Of a DNA stretch of 64,000 bases, positions 10,739 to 22,566 are shown piece by piece. The position numbers were made by a program, and so were the translations under genes. The stretch spans positions 558,001 to 622,000 of the forward strand of contig OX621163.1 in NCBI GenBank assembly GCA_951640195.1, read 5' to 3'. Position 1 is the stretch's first letter; each line of letters starts with the position of its first letter. The notes beneath the pieces were generated by a model. The model saw nothing but the letters and a program-made list of their open reading frames with translations. It was not told the DNA's origin and searched no databases. The DNA is from Porpolomopsis calyptriformis. Taxonomy: Eukaryota; Basidiomycota; Agaricomycetes; Agaricales; Hygrophoraceae.

Positions 10739-13228
10739 CTAGGAGCTTCCGAGGGATTCTTTGAGGATCCTAAATGCAGCTGCAAACGTCCTGAAATGCA
10801 ACACCCAGCAAAAATTATCATCCCCAAGGTTGGCATTCCAAATACGTGGAAGCAATGGCAGCAGGGCCAACATAATCCCAGCCTCCAAGCAGGCTGTGCT
10901 GTTCTCGCCTTTGCTCTCAGCCAGTACCTGAATGCATTCCAGAAGGTCACGCAACCAAACATCCAGAGGTTTTGCCTGGGAGAGCAGGTTGACGAAGTGA
11001 GGGATGGCACCAGCTTCCACAAAGGCAGTGGTGAAGTCGCTATCACTCTCAAGAATCTCTTTGATTTGTTGCAGAAGGTTTGTGTCATCAGTGCCAGAAT
11101 TGGAATCCAACGTCACGGCGCGCAACAGTATAGGAATGTCGTCTTGTCCCAGCTTGAACCCCCAGGCCTCACGCAAAGCTAGGAGGAGAGCACAGGCCTT
11201 CTCTCGTACATCCGGATCATCTGAAGCAAGAAGACCGATAGTTGACTGTCTTGCCGATCCTGTGATTATTTCGGGAAGAATCTTCACCATCCACCCATCG
11301 TTAATGCTCGTGGCCCAAAGCATCTCGGCAACACCCAAAGCAGCGACTGCTACAATCTCAGCATTGGTGCAGGAAATGAGGCTGAAAAGTCGTCTGGCCG
11401 TGGTAACATAGATGTGCTCTGGAATATCAATGTTCTTGTGATATAATGTCCACCGCCAGAGAACCACTGCGGTTTCCGCAAATATGTGGTCATCGAGGGT
11501 AGAGAGTAGCGGAAGGAGTGGCGAAATGACAACAGGCATGGTAAAAAGTATTTTGTTTATTGATAGGTGACCAGAAAGCCTGGCGAGACTCTGGATGGCC
11601 TGTAAAGACACGCTACGGCTCGAAGCGCGTAAGAGATTCATGAGGGGAAGTAATAAGTGTCGTTCGATCTGTATCATGTCCTCCTTTGAAAAGCACCAAT
11701 CTTTACACCTCGCAATGACTGAGGATGTTTTGTCCAGTGCAAGCAAGTGTGGGATGTCAGAGGGAGGAAGACATAATAGTCGACAAACCCCCCCATCAAT
11801 CAACTCTTGGCGCTCGGTCTCCAGAAAGGAAAAGTGTTTCAGTGCGTCCATAGCTGCAGACCAATGTGATGTTTCCTGAGAAGATAGAAGCCTCGGGAGG
11901 GCAAGACTGATATTCCTTGATGCCAATGGCCTCATAAGCCTTTTCGACCGACATTGAGACAATGTTTGTACCATCAATTCCAATAAGTCGGAACTGACAG
12001 GAATGAGGAGAAGGCGGTCGAGAGCAGAACCGACACCTTCCTGTTCCATTACTTCATTCAGGCGCCAGTTGCTAGACATCTGTAATAATAAACGAATACA
12101 CTCTTGAGTGACTTCATCGCCAGGGGGACTATGGGATCTAAGCAGCTTGACTAAGCACGGGATGACCATAGTGCAGTGGTAAGTCCGTGCACTGCCATCA
12201 GAAAAGGCGAGGCGTCTGATCTCAGTAAGAGTGTGGAGTTGGATATCTGTTGAATCGCTGAGAAGCAACAGTTGTAAGTGACTGAAAACAGAAGTTTTTT
12301 GAACGTACTTGAGCGAACCTATAATGTTATCGAGTTCGACTTTGTCCCGGAATTCCTCTATGTTGTTAATGGTAGGTTCATGGGAGGTAACCCTACGTTT
12401 AGCAAAGCTAATGGGCGCTTCACTGGGTGTGGGCGATGGCGAAGTCCCAGGGGAGGGTGGGCATGGATGGCTGGAATGAGCAAATGCTTGATGGCTTGCT
12501 TGTCGAGGACTGTCCCTGCAAGATGCTTGAGTGGGGCACTGATCTTCAGGGCGGGACATCAATAGTACATCAGGGGCCCTTCCCAACGTGAAGGTTTCTT
12601 CCTGATCACCCATGTTATCATGCATTCGCCGAGCACGACGAACCACCAGCCGAGACCGATGTGTGATTTCCGTCGCCGTAGCCTTGATTCTATCCATCGC
12701 AGCATCAATGCACTTGGCAAGGTCGGGATCGGCAGATTTCAGATTGTTGGATATGAAAATGCGGTACCGGCCTTCTCCAATGCTTTCAGGCCTGTAGATA
12801 CATTCCTATTAAATGCTACTGGGTAGCCGAGGATGGACGGTAGTTACTAGCCTAGCTGTAAACGTCACCACAAATGCACCTGTTGAGTCCTCAAGTTCCT
12901 GTGCCTAAGGTTGCTTGAGAATGATTGAGTAGAGAAGAGCATCGATCAGACCTTTTTAATCAACGTCTTTGATCGCTTCAGGTATGTATTAGCCATGAAT
13001 GTTCCAGGAGGTACGCCATCTCCTTTGGCCTTTCTTTTTGAACCTTTCTTAATAGCAGTGGAAGATTCCACATTGGCTTGATAGCACCAAGCAACTTGAT
13101 CGGTTGGAGAGGGGGAAGCAATATCAAGGATGACGCTTACCTTGTTGAACAGTTTCTTGACTCTGAACCAACTCTAGACTTGGAGGTGAAACATCCATCG
13201 CACTGAACGGCAGAGAAGAAGTCGACAT
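10739..13228 (-). CDS. ARM-like helical-repeat protein ARM1
   Basis: Five exons from the ATG at 13228: 13141-13228, 12952-13094, 12852-12904, 12309-12791, 10739-12257; 761 residues. The N-terminal exons encode a basic segment (TYLKRSKTLIKK) and two segments shared by all copies (TGAFVVTFTAR; GEGRYRIFISNN). A helix with IKATATEITHRSR and a Ser/Pro-rich linker follow. About 500 residues of leucine-rich helical repeats come next, with ARM-type signatures such as VEAGAIPHFVNLLS. Intron 3 (12792-12851) starts with GC. The fourth intron (12258-12308, 51 nt) has no stop and could be read through; ARM3 has a stop there. The protein is probably a cytosolic or nuclear scaffold that binds other proteins. 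The gene is head-to-head with TM-C. Confidence 0.8.
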
Positions 13229-13510
13229 CGCCCAGGATCAAGTATGACAGAACGGTCCAGCTCCACAGCTGATGGGAAACATAGCCTCAACCCATCATCT
13301 GGGCTTAGGCCTACGCTAAATGTAACAACGACCAGTCGCAGAATCGAGTGATAGTGGACTTAGGATTCTGGATTTCGCCCTATAAAAGCAGCCAACATGC
13401 ATCGTCCCCTCCCTCATCTTGCGGTTTGTCCAATAAACAGCTTCCTAGACTCGAGCTCATTCAAAATTTTACCCATAGCTGCCTTCCGAGTGCTCTGGTG
13501 CTCCCTACTC
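13229..13510. promoter_or_regulatory. shared promoter of ARM1 and TM-C
   Basis: 282 bp separate the two start codons. A 28-bp element at 13321-13348 (TGTAACAACGACCAGTCGCA then GAATCGAG) matches six copies in the ARM2/TM-D promoter. A TATA box (CCCTATAAAAG, about 13379-13389) faces TM-C. Confidence 0.65.
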
Positions 13511-14074
13511 ATGTCGCAACACTCGCATTCGCCAAACGAACAAGCCTGCGACCATGTCAGTAGACTTGACATAGCCAGGTCTACTCCGTCCCTTTCTCTT
13601 GCTTCACAATCGCCGCCATCGCCTGTCGTCCGTATACAAGACTCAACCCCACCTGATGTCTTTCAACTCCCCAACCCCAACCATCTTCCAAGCGGTTTGA
13701 CTGCTCAGATTTTTTCTTTTTGGTTCGTACCCCTCAAACAACCTACTTTCATCCCCTTCACTCAATCACTCTTCTAGGCTTGCACCCTCATCGGTGTGCA
13801 AGGCAACTTCCTCACTTCCAGCACGCCACCCTTGACACCGCTCACCCGCGTGCTTACCATTCTTGGGCTCATTCTCGAACTGTCCGGCGCTGTCCTCGTC
13901 GGCAGTAATATTCAACCTCAACCTCAATCAGTCGATGGCGCCCGCACCAGCCGACAAGCATCCCAGGAGGATGCCTTCAAGCAGACCTTGTCGATCGCTC
14001 TTATTTTGACAGGCATCGCAGTATTCACGGCTGCAGTCATACTGACCATGTTTTCGATCAAACCATCCTGGTAA
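13511..14074 (+). pseudogene. two-helix membrane protein TM-C, one-base frameshift
   Basis: Exon 1 starts MSQHSHSPNEQACDHVSR and exon 2 (13778-14074) carries the intact ACTLIGVQGNFLTSS start, both helices (VLTILGLILELSGAVLV; ALILTGIAVFTAAVILTMF) and the SIKPSW end. At the exon 1 end, TM-B and TM-D read CAG-ATG-TTT-TTC-TTT-TTG before the donor. TM-C lacks the G (13710/13711), giving a 17-nt instead of an 18-nt stretch, so exon 1 joins exon 2 out of frame. Unless a different splice site restores the frame, the product loses both helices. The promoter remains well conserved, so the loss is recent, or the base is an assembly error. Confidence 0.7.
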
Positions 14075-14993
14075 GTTCATTCACAAATCTGATAATCTTT
14101 CGTGATTTCAATTCGTCGAAAGAAACTGCAGGCGATGAAGATAACCCCCGGCAACCTCACTTTGAAATAAGTCTAACAGATGGAATTTGCTTTGTCGTGT
14201 AAACGTGCTTTCTTCTAATGTGTTCTCTCTTTTAAATCTAACTATAAAGATATGGATCGGTTATGACCGCAACAAGTACATATGTCAAACGACAGATGGG
14301 TACATTACACAAAGATAGATCTATCATTTATTACGGCCCGGAATCCACGAAAAGCAAATCCATATCACGTCAGAATACCACCCTGATAGACGGAGCGTTG
14401 GTAGCTTGAGAGAATGTGTTGTCGTAGATCTATCCATCTCGGAGATTGTGTACCACTTTATTTCCTCAATGATTGGCCCTAGGTCTGAGCAGTCAGATCG
14501 AATATGCCATATTGAAAATTAATAACATACGATCCCTTCCATCCAGTTTATGATCCAAGACCCTCCAATGACTTCACCGGCGGCAGCACCTCCCACGAGT
14601 GATGTACCACCACACTCCAGATGTATCTCCTCACACTGATTGCGTCAGACAACAGCAAGACAGTGCTCGATGTGCGCAGGGGATGGAAGAGGCGGGGTGA
14701 GTCCGCCCAGCAGCTCACACCAATCGTACAAACGGAAACGTGTGGCCTGCGAGTAGGAAGTTGGTCTGGTTTCAGTGTCAGCATTGTGCGCGTAATACGG
14801 CAAAACGAAATAACAGAGACCGACCTTTTCCTTCGATCCCCGGCCCACTGAAATCGCCAAGCAATTTTCTATTCTGACATCACTAACCGACCCTTCGATC
14901 GATCGTGTCCAATAGAAATCGTCAAAATATTTACGAGTTCAGCAAAATACCAGTCGCTCAATGTATAAAAGACAGACAGACAGTTTCGACCCA
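14075..14993. other. 3' flank of TM-C and intergenic DNA
   Basis: The first 150 bp match the 3' flanks of other TM genes. Beyond that only short frames are seen. A TATA box (14964-14970) near the end belongs to the next gene model. Confidence 0.4.
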
Positions 14994-15461
14994 ATGTCCC
15001 TCAGCAAAGGGGCAAAGGAGCCTATGGAGCTCGTTCCTGATTCCCTCCCCTCCATCGTCTGCCCTCGTTCTCGATGGCTAAGGCTGCAAGGTCCACCCTT
15101 CAAGGGGTGAGTTCGAGACCAATATGGGGGGGAGATTGCTGTCCGATGGCAACGTTTGGTATGTCTCGTCTTCGTCGCCCATCTTCTCATTTGCTGACGC
15201 ATATACTACGAGATCGCAAACGTACGTGGCCGGCTTGTGTCCTTGTCGTGTCTGCCAATGGCCGTCACCAAAGGGCATTGTCCGGTGTCTCTTGCAGCCT
15301 GCCTGTCACGACGGCAAAGTTCAGTTCTGCCAGCGGCTGGGCTTGGGGGGTCCAGTGGTTGCCCTTATTCGGCTAGCTAGTAAAGACCAAGGCGCGGGTA
15401 AGCTCTCATTTTGTATCATCTTCTTGTCACTGATATATCCTTTTCGATACTAGATCAGTAA
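14994..15461 (+). CDS. Cys-containing hypothetical protein
   Basis: Exons 14994-15106, 15213-15397 and 15454-15461 join to 101 residues, with matching intron phases. Exon 1 reads MSLSKGAKEPMELVPDSLPS; exon 2 contains CPCRVCQWPSPKG, CLLQPACHDG and QFCQRLGLGGPVVALIRLAS. The six cysteines could bind a metal. TATAAAA lies 24-30 nt upstream of the ATG. The last exon could instead be a 4-nt micro-exon that opens a longer C-terminus, since a fresh donor (GTAAGT) overlaps the stop. I do not recognise the family. Confidence 0.45.
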
Positions 15462-16547
15462 GTGGTGCTATGTGAGGATACTCAGCTGGTTGCAATGGCG
15501 GTGGGCGGTGTGTATGGCAGGGTGAGGTTGGGTGAGGGGTAGGACGCAGCCAGCTCGAGCACTCCCATCATCGTATCCACCGAAGGAGCACCCTGTTCAA
15601 GGATACTCAGCCATGTTGAAGTGGGGATCCATCCAACTGGCAGTGTCGTCCAACAACAGTACCGTTGAGGATATCTGGCTGCGTTGTGGTATGAATGCAC
15701 CCAACCAGTCGATTCGTCCAACGACGGCAGCCCCTCCTGCCAAAACAAATGCGCACAGACTGCGAGCAATTGGTATGTCCCTTATTACATTCCCAGCCAA
15801 TCTTGTTCTAATTTCCATCTCTTTTTCTGCAGAGAATTGGGGAGGCGTGCTTCAGGGGCGAATATCGGCCTTGGTCAGGCCCAAAGCTGCTTAGTCTCTG
15901 GTCGTACACTGATCCGCGAATCAAGGTAGTGGTTTGCCGGAACGAGTTTCGACACTGGGATGACAACCAAAGCAGATAAGTGTTTCTGGTTGGTCCAATG
16001 ACGCAGAAATCTCCTCGTTTCAGATCATTTTCGACGCAATGGAAGTCATGGTGCGCAGTGGACGAAAGAAGGTATGTGAGAGTAACGACAATGAGTATGT
16101 GTGTAGTCCTTGCTCCTGTATTCGCGTGTACACAGTCCATCAGCAAAACTACCAATTTGAAATATAAACGTACCTTGTCAACTTCTTCACAGATGCGGCT
16201 TGATGCATCAAGCTCCAGATGGCAATGCTCTGGACCAAATCTCGACATTTCTTCCATTTGCGGCGTAACGCCTTGCTTGCCTTCGTGGTATGGTCCCTGA
16301 TACTCTCCGGAGGTCCAATGAAAATCCATCGGTCAGCAAAATCCAACAAACGTCGGAACGGTTTTTGAAACCGCCTTCCGCTTTTGCTTGTCTTGACAAG
16401 AAGTCATGGAGGTACAGGTGTCAAGACAATTGATTCTAAGGGCCTGTCCAAGCCTAAAAACGCTACTACTTGTCGGCAAGTTTACACCATGGCGGCCCCA
16501 CTAAAAGCACCCATAATAAAATTTTCTGCATCACAAAAGGGCATTAA
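15462..16547. other. unresolved region with possible exons
   Basis: No complete gene. On the minus strand, about 16196-16370 reads as a coherent exon (LLDFADRWIFIGPPESIRD, then a Lys/Arg-rich helix with ALRRKWKKCRDLVQSIAIW) ending at a GTACGT donor. On the plus strand, 15540-15770 is open over long stretches with one TGA. Both may be remnants. Confidence 0.3.
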
Positions 16548-19052
16548 CTATAGATTGCTCTTGTCAATAAGATAATCAAGGAAATGCTGGAGGAGCTCGC
16601 AAGTCGCTTTGAGTGGTTTGGAATAGTACCGAGCAGGGCAATCATCCACTGCAAGCCAGGGATTGCAAATGAAGGGAATCGCTTCACTGATGGATTGCAC
16701 AACCCCTGCATCTAAGAAGGCATCCATTGCCTCATCAGAGCTTTCAGACAACACTCGAACACAGTTTAGAAGACCTGACCCACCCCAACCTGGGTACTTT
16801 GCTGGGGAGAACTTTGCTGGGGAGAACATGCTGATGAGGTGGGGGATGGCACCGGCTTTGACAAAAGCATCTGCCAAGCCATCCGAGTTCAGAGCATAGG
16901 GAATGACATCTATGATGCTTGTTGAAGGGGCAGTAGGGTTGGATTCCAATATCAGGCAACGTAGGAGTTGCGGAACATCATCTTGGCAGAATTCGATTTG
17001 GCTACCGATCTGCGAATCCCAGAGGAATTCCACTATGCCGTCTCGCAAGCACCAATCTTCCGAACCAAGGAGACTAAAGATTGACACTCTTCCCCTTCCT
17101 GAGGTTATTTTAGACAGTAAAGCTTCCTGAACCTCGCCCTGGGGAAGTGTCATCCAGCAAGCGTTATCGATAGCAGCCTTTGCTATCTGGACATCACTGT
17201 GGGAAAAGAGGCCAAGAAGCCGCTGGCCCACTGCGACCTTGATGTGTTCTGGAAAATCTATGCGCTGCCGATGGTCCGGCTGAGACAAAACAAATGATGA
17301 AAGTTCCACGAATAGGGAATCATCATTGGTAGAGACCAATGAGAGAAGAGGAGGCATAACAATGGAAAAGTCGAAATGTCGTGCTATTGCGTGGTGACAG
17401 GAAAGGTGGCAGAGAGATCGAATGGCCACCAAACGCACTTTGGGACTTGGGTCATGTATGAGGTCCAAAGCAGGGCGTAATAAATGCTCTTTGATCTGTG
17501 TGATATCCTCATCCGAAAATTTGGGTGATGAATATCCATACATCCAATAGCCAATAATCGAGGATACCTTGTCCAGCGCAACCAGGTCTGGGATACCAGA
17601 AGGAGGATGGCATAACGCATGACAAATCCATTCCTGATTCTGGGGGTTTATATCGCGACAGGTTTTAAATGCCTCGATGACCAGAGACCAGCGGGATGCC
17701 TGCCCAGAAGACAGAAGGCTCAGCAAGGGACGGACTAGCTTGTCTGAGATAGTTGGTAGATCGCGGTTCGATAGCTTGCATTGAGGCAAAGTTCGCACTA
17801 TCAATTCCAACGTGTCTTGGCTTGTGGTGCAGGAGAGAAGGGTTAAGAGACAATCAATGAGAAGCGTGAACGCCATTTCCTCCCTCAGATACTCGTTGTC
17901 GGACATCTGTGATAATAAAAGGATACACTCTCGGATGACTTCATCAGAAGCAGTGTTGGATTTCAGTAGTTTGACCAAGTATCGAACGACCGTAGCGCTC
18001 CGGCGAAGGAATGGACTCGGATCAGGAGAGATCCAGTTTTTCATTTCGGCAAGAGCATAAAGTTGGTTATCTATTGAGTTGGTGCTGAGAAACAACATCC
18101 TCGTGAGCAATCCAAAACAGAAAAGATCATCAGCATACTTGATAAGACGTTTAAAATTATCCATGTCATTCCTATCCAACAATGCTTGGATCTCATCGCC
18201 GATGTTGAAAGTGTGGTGGGAAACCCTCATCGGAGCAAGAGATGGTAAATACCGACGAGGAAGCCAAGCCACGTCTGTGGAAGGCGCAGAGGCCTGACAA
18301 CTTCCTTGCGTGGAATTATCAGGGCCAGATGCTTGAGTGAGCGGTTGGTCTTTATGGCGGGATGTCAACAGTGGATCAAGAGCCCTTTCCGACGTAATGG
18401 TCTCTTCTTGGGCATTTACATCAACATGCATCCGCTTCGCACGACGAACAGGCAGCCGAGAGCGATGCGCAATTTCCGTTGCGGTAGCCTTGATTTCATC
18501 CATCGCGGCATCAATGCGCTTGGCAAGGTCAGGATCGGCAGATTTCAGTTTGTCTGATATGAAGACGCGGTACCGTCCTTCTCCGATGCTTTCAGGCCTG
18601 CAGATGTACCCTTATCAGATGCTACCATGAACAGTTGAGTAGTCACTAGCCTGGCCGTAAATGTGACTACAAATGCACCGGTTGAGTCGTCAAGTTCCTG
18701 TGCCTAGAGTTGCTCAAGAATGAGGATGATTTGACTGGAGGAGAGCATCAGTCAAACCTTTTTAATCAACGTCTTTGATCGCTTCAGGTATGTATCAGCC
18801 ACGAATGTTCCAGGAGGTACTCCATCTTCTCTGGTCTTTCTTTTTGAACCGTTCTTAATAGCGGCGGAACGTTCCTCGTTGGCTTGAAAGTACCAAGTGA
18901 CTTGATCAGTTTGGGAAGGGGAAACAATATCAAGGATGCCGCTTACCGTGTTGAATGGTTTCTTGGCTCTCTAGAGTCTGACTCAGAAGTGTAATATCCA
19001 GACGATCATCTGGATACTGAATTCCACTGAACGGCAGAGAAGGAATCGACAT
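16548..19052 (-). CDS. ARM-like helical-repeat protein ARM2
   Basis: Five exons from the ATG at 19052: 18947-19052, 18758-18900, 18651-18703, 18139-18597, 16548-18084; 765 residues. The layout and intron phases equal ARM1 and ARM3. The N-terminal part contains TYLKRSKTLIKK, TGAFVVTFTAR and a helix with IKATATEIAHRSRLPVRR. The C-terminal two thirds are leucine-rich helical repeats with VKAGAIPHLISMFSPAK, and an adjacent short internal duplication (FSPAKFSPAK). Intron 3 (18598-18650) begins GC, as in ARM1. Intron 4 (18085-18138) is 54 nt and stop-free. Head-to-head with TM-D across 849 bp. Likely a protein-interaction scaffold; the partner may be the TM protein. Confidence 0.8.
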
Positions 19053-19901
19053 CGCTTGGGATCAAGTTGCAGAGAGCGGTCTCGATCCATTACTTATATG
19101 GGGAATGTGGCGTGCATGAGGTTGACCGCAGTCATCAACATTACTAGGCTATTTTAGGCCTACACTTAACATCTAACGAGCACCAGTCGCAGAATCGAGC
19201 TGAAGAAACACATTTATCCTTATCCCATCAGCGCCGTTCCTGAAACTCGAAAAAGTAGGAAACTTCCGAAGAGATGCTGTACGGATGTAACGACCACTAC
19301 TCGCAGAATCGGTAGGGTCAATCTGTCATCATCCTTATATCCTGTCTCGGGGACTTTGATAATGTGATCACGGGCTACACGCTAAAAGTAACGACCACTA
19401 GTCGTAGGAGCGGCGAAGGAAGAAATTTTCTTCGTATAAAAGCTGCCAATCTTGCGGTTTGTCTCATAAACCTCTTCCCAGACTCGAGCTCATTCAACAT
19501 CTTGTCAATAGCTGTCTCCCTCTTCAGAATACACTTGACATCTAACGAGCACCTGTCGCAGAATCGAGCTGAAGAAACACGTTTATTCTTATCCCACCCA
19601 AACCATAAAACATCCTGAAACTCGAAAATGTCGGGAAATTCCGAAGAGATGCTGTACCGATGTAACGACGAGCACTCGCAGAATCGAGCGGTGGGCACTC
19701 CCCGAATGATACTCGGGCTACACGCTAAATCTAACGACCACTAGTCGTAGGAACGCGCGAAGGACTAAATTCTGGTACTATAAAAGCCGCCATTATGCAT
19801 CGCTCCCTCCCCAATCTTGCGGCTTATCCCATAAACCTCGAGCTCATTCAACATCGTGTCAATAGCCGTCTCCCTCCTCAGAATACTCTCAGAATCCATC
19901 C
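19053..19901. promoter_or_regulatory. shared promoter of ARM2 and TM-D, internally duplicated
   Basis: Two tandem blocks, about 19161-19527 and 19528-19886, share most of their sequence, including a TATA box (CGTATAAAAGC; ACTATAAAAGC), the leader with CTTGCGG and the CTCGAGCTCATTCAACATC stretch. Six copies of a 28-bp element with core TAACGA...CAGTCG/ACTCG start at 19172, 19286, 19387, 19541, 19661 and 19730. Confidence 0.75.
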
Positions 19902-20469
19902 ATGTCCGATCGTCCGCAACGCTCGCATTCATCGAACGAACAAGCCTCTGACCATGTCAATGGGCTTGACATAGCCCAGTCTATTCCATCCCGTGCCTTG
20001 GCTCCACAATCGCCTGTCGTCCGCACACAAGACCCCACTCAACCCGACGTCCTCCAACTCACAGGAGACCCCACCCCCAACCACCTCCCAAACAGTTTGA
20101 ATGACCAGATGTTTTTCTTTTTGGTTCGTAGCCCCCAAACAACCTCTGCCCTGCACATCCAAGCCACTCAAATCCCTCTTCCAGGCTTGCACCATCATCG
20201 GTGTGAAAGTCAACCTTCTCACCTCCAGCGCGCCACCCTTGACACCACCCATCCGCGTGCTTACCATCCTTGGGCTCATCGTCGAACTGTTCGGCGCTGT
20301 GCTCGTCGTCGCTCATATCCAACCTCAACCGGGTACCCGCACCAGCCGACAGACATCTCGGGAGGTTTCATTCAGGCACACCTTACCGATCGTCCTCATT
20401 TTGATGGGCATCGCGATATTCACAGTCGCGATCGTTCTGACCATGTTTTCGATCAAAGCATCTTGGTAA
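19902..20469 (+). CDS. two-helix membrane protein TM-D (intact type member)
   Basis: Exons 19902-20123 and 20185-20469, 168 residues. Residues 1-74 are a polar Pro/Ser/Gln-rich tail (MSDRPQRSHSSNEQASDHVN at the start, FFFL at the exon end). Exon 2 starts ACTIIGVKVNLLTSS; helix 1 is about residues 97-118 (VLTILGLIVELFGAVLVV), helix 2 about 140-162 (VLILMGIAIFTVAIVLTMFSI), ending KASW. The loop is Arg/Gln/Thr-rich. The reading frame, splice sites and promoter are all intact, so this is the best reference copy. The family is not one I can name. No enzyme motif; a membrane anchor or sensor for the paired ARM protein is a guess from gene pairing only. Confidence 0.85.
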
Positions 20470-21275
20470 GTTCATTCAGTAATCTGATAATCCTTGCTTT
20501 CAATTTGTCGAAAGAAATTGCAGGCGACACTCACAATAATTCTGGCGAGACTCGATAGTAATGCTTTGTCGTGTAAATGTGCTTTTTTATATATTCACCA
20601 TGTTGGTCATAAGCGTAAGAGTCAGATGCAACAAGAACAGAATTTATTATGGGGACGGGTACATTACAGGTGAAACGAAAGAAAAAGAGAGACGGCGGGT
20701 GAATACGTTCCACGGTAGCAAAGTAGAGACAAGATACATCGTACAACGAAAAAAGGGAGTGTATATGTTTATCTGCATAGGGCGAGGGAAAGATGCAAAG
20801 ACGATACGTACTATACAAATGTATGTATATTGTCCGTGTGTGTGTATGGGGTTCCGGCCAGAGATGTATATTGATACATAGATATGAAGATGCTCGTATC
20901 TGGGCCTACCGGTGTAGGTCTGCTTATGACCTCCGTCAGTGGTTGTCTGCAAGGGAATACGCGTAAGCGAGAGAAAATAATGAACGTACATATAAAAAGC
21001 GACCAAAAACGCTCATCGTGCGGCCAGAATGAAGAGTCGAAGATGATCATCCGTAAAAACGTGCATATGCGGAATAAATCCACGCATCGCATGCAACGTC
21101 TGACAGGCTGAAGGAAGGATGAGGGGATCGATAAACACGTACTGATCGGGGAGAAAGAACGGGCATGCGCGGATAAATACGATCAAGCGCCATATAATAG
21201 TGTCGAAAGAGCGAGAGGAGGGAAGCGGTATCGCACGAAGTAGAGGTTGTGATGGCGAACGCAGTCCATACCAAA
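20470..21275. other. intergenic, no gene seen
   Basis: TM-D 3' flank, then AT-rich and GT-rich sequence with short frames in all directions. Probably the 3' untranslated regions of TM-D and of the minus-strand gene at 21276. Confidence 0.4.
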
Positions 21276-22485
21276 TTAAACCAGCTTTCTCTTCTTTGTC
21301 TTCACCGTTTCACCCCCCTCTTCTTCTCCTCCACTCCCCAAATTACACAACTCATTCACGTCGTCGCACATCTGATCGTAACCCTTCTGATGTTTGGCCA
21401 GCGTTGAACTCGGTTGGATGCCGCCCGCCCTCGACTTCATAGAGCGGGACAAGGACTTTGGTTTGGGCTCCGTATGGCTCGTTTTCGATTCCGGCTTCAA
21501 TCTTGAACCCGATTTCGACCTGGGTTTCTCGCCCCGAGCACTGTCCCCATCCACATCCATAGCATCTTCCTTCTCTCCCACCGACACTTTCCGAGCCCGC
21601 GCGCGACTCCGCTTCTTGACAGCGACGGCGACACGTCCCTTTGGGACACCAAGCTTTCCTTCCTCACCCGACTCCTCCGCCCTGGTACTCGGGGGCACAC
21701 GCTCGCTCTCGTCGCTCCCCTCCCTGCAACTCGCCGGCGGCAGCCCTCGCGCACGTTTTCTCCTACCACGAGGCCTCTCGCCCGCAACCGACTCGGACAC
21801 GAGCGAACTCGGGGACGTGGTCCGGTGACAACGCAGCCACTCGCAGGGAACGAGTTTGTCATCATGTGGTGTCGAATCCGCGCGGAACCTCGCCCGTTTC
21901 GCATCGGTCTGCATCCCAAAGAAAAGGGGGAAGAAGAACAATGAGAAAAGGACGAGATTCACGAAAAAGAAAAGAGACACTTGCCGTATGCTTTCCCTCG
22001 TAACACCAGCCGTCGGGCGGACCCATGTCCCCGTCACCTTCGACCGTCTTCCCACAACACCCCCACAGAGTCTCATACTTTGCATTGCCCTTCCCCCCGG
22101 CCCACCCCAGACGCTCTACGAATGCGCTCTCGTCGTCGTGGGGAATGAGACAACTGCGATCGTCGTTCTCGATCTCGAAGAAGAATTTGTGACAGCGGAC
22201 GCAGTGTAGACGCGGAGGAGGGGCGAGGGTGGAAAAGAATGAGGTGAGAGAGGCGAGTGTTGTATGTGAAGGGGGGAGGGTGGCTGATGGGCTGAGATGA
22301 GCTAAAGTGTAGTCATGGAGTGTTTGGGGAGGAACTGAAAGGATGAGGTTGTGGAGCTGAGTGGTGTCGACCGGTAGAGGGGTTGGTGGTGGAACGGATG
22401 TGGTGAGGTCGTTGTCGTTGTCGTTGCCGCCGTCGTTGACCAGGGGTGAAAGCTGTTTGAGACGAGAAAATAAACCAAAAACCAT
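21276..22485 (-). CDS. zinc-binding, basic nuclear-type protein
   Basis: Exons 21985-22485 and 21276-21908 give 377 residues if the 76-nt intron (21909-21984) is a GC-AG intron with donor GCAAGT. The only GT alternative leads to early termination. The N-terminal half has candidate metal ligands: C95-V-R-C98, C112..H116, C143-C144, C161..H166. The C-terminal half is low-complexity and strongly basic (GRRKRARG, KKRSRARARK, SKSGSRLK), with an acidic patch and an NLS-like KTKKRKLV end. Such proteins are common in mushrooms without known function; a nuclear role is inferred. TM-D is the upstream neighbour on the other strand. Confidence 0.7.
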
Positions 22486-22566
22486 TTTTTTTAAATTTCT
22501 TTTTTACGCGCGTTTTTTGAGTGATTTATTATTCCCACGGTAACATGGTGTGGCAACGAGGTCGAA

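Noticed and set aside
20531..21274. Overlapping ORFs of 75-119 codons on both strands
   Set aside because: No splice-linked extension, no recognisable motif, and the codon pattern differs from the neighbouring genes.
21394..22209. Plus-strand ORFs of 117-144 codons
   Set aside because: They are shadows of the GC-rich, basic minus-strand gene at 21276-22485.
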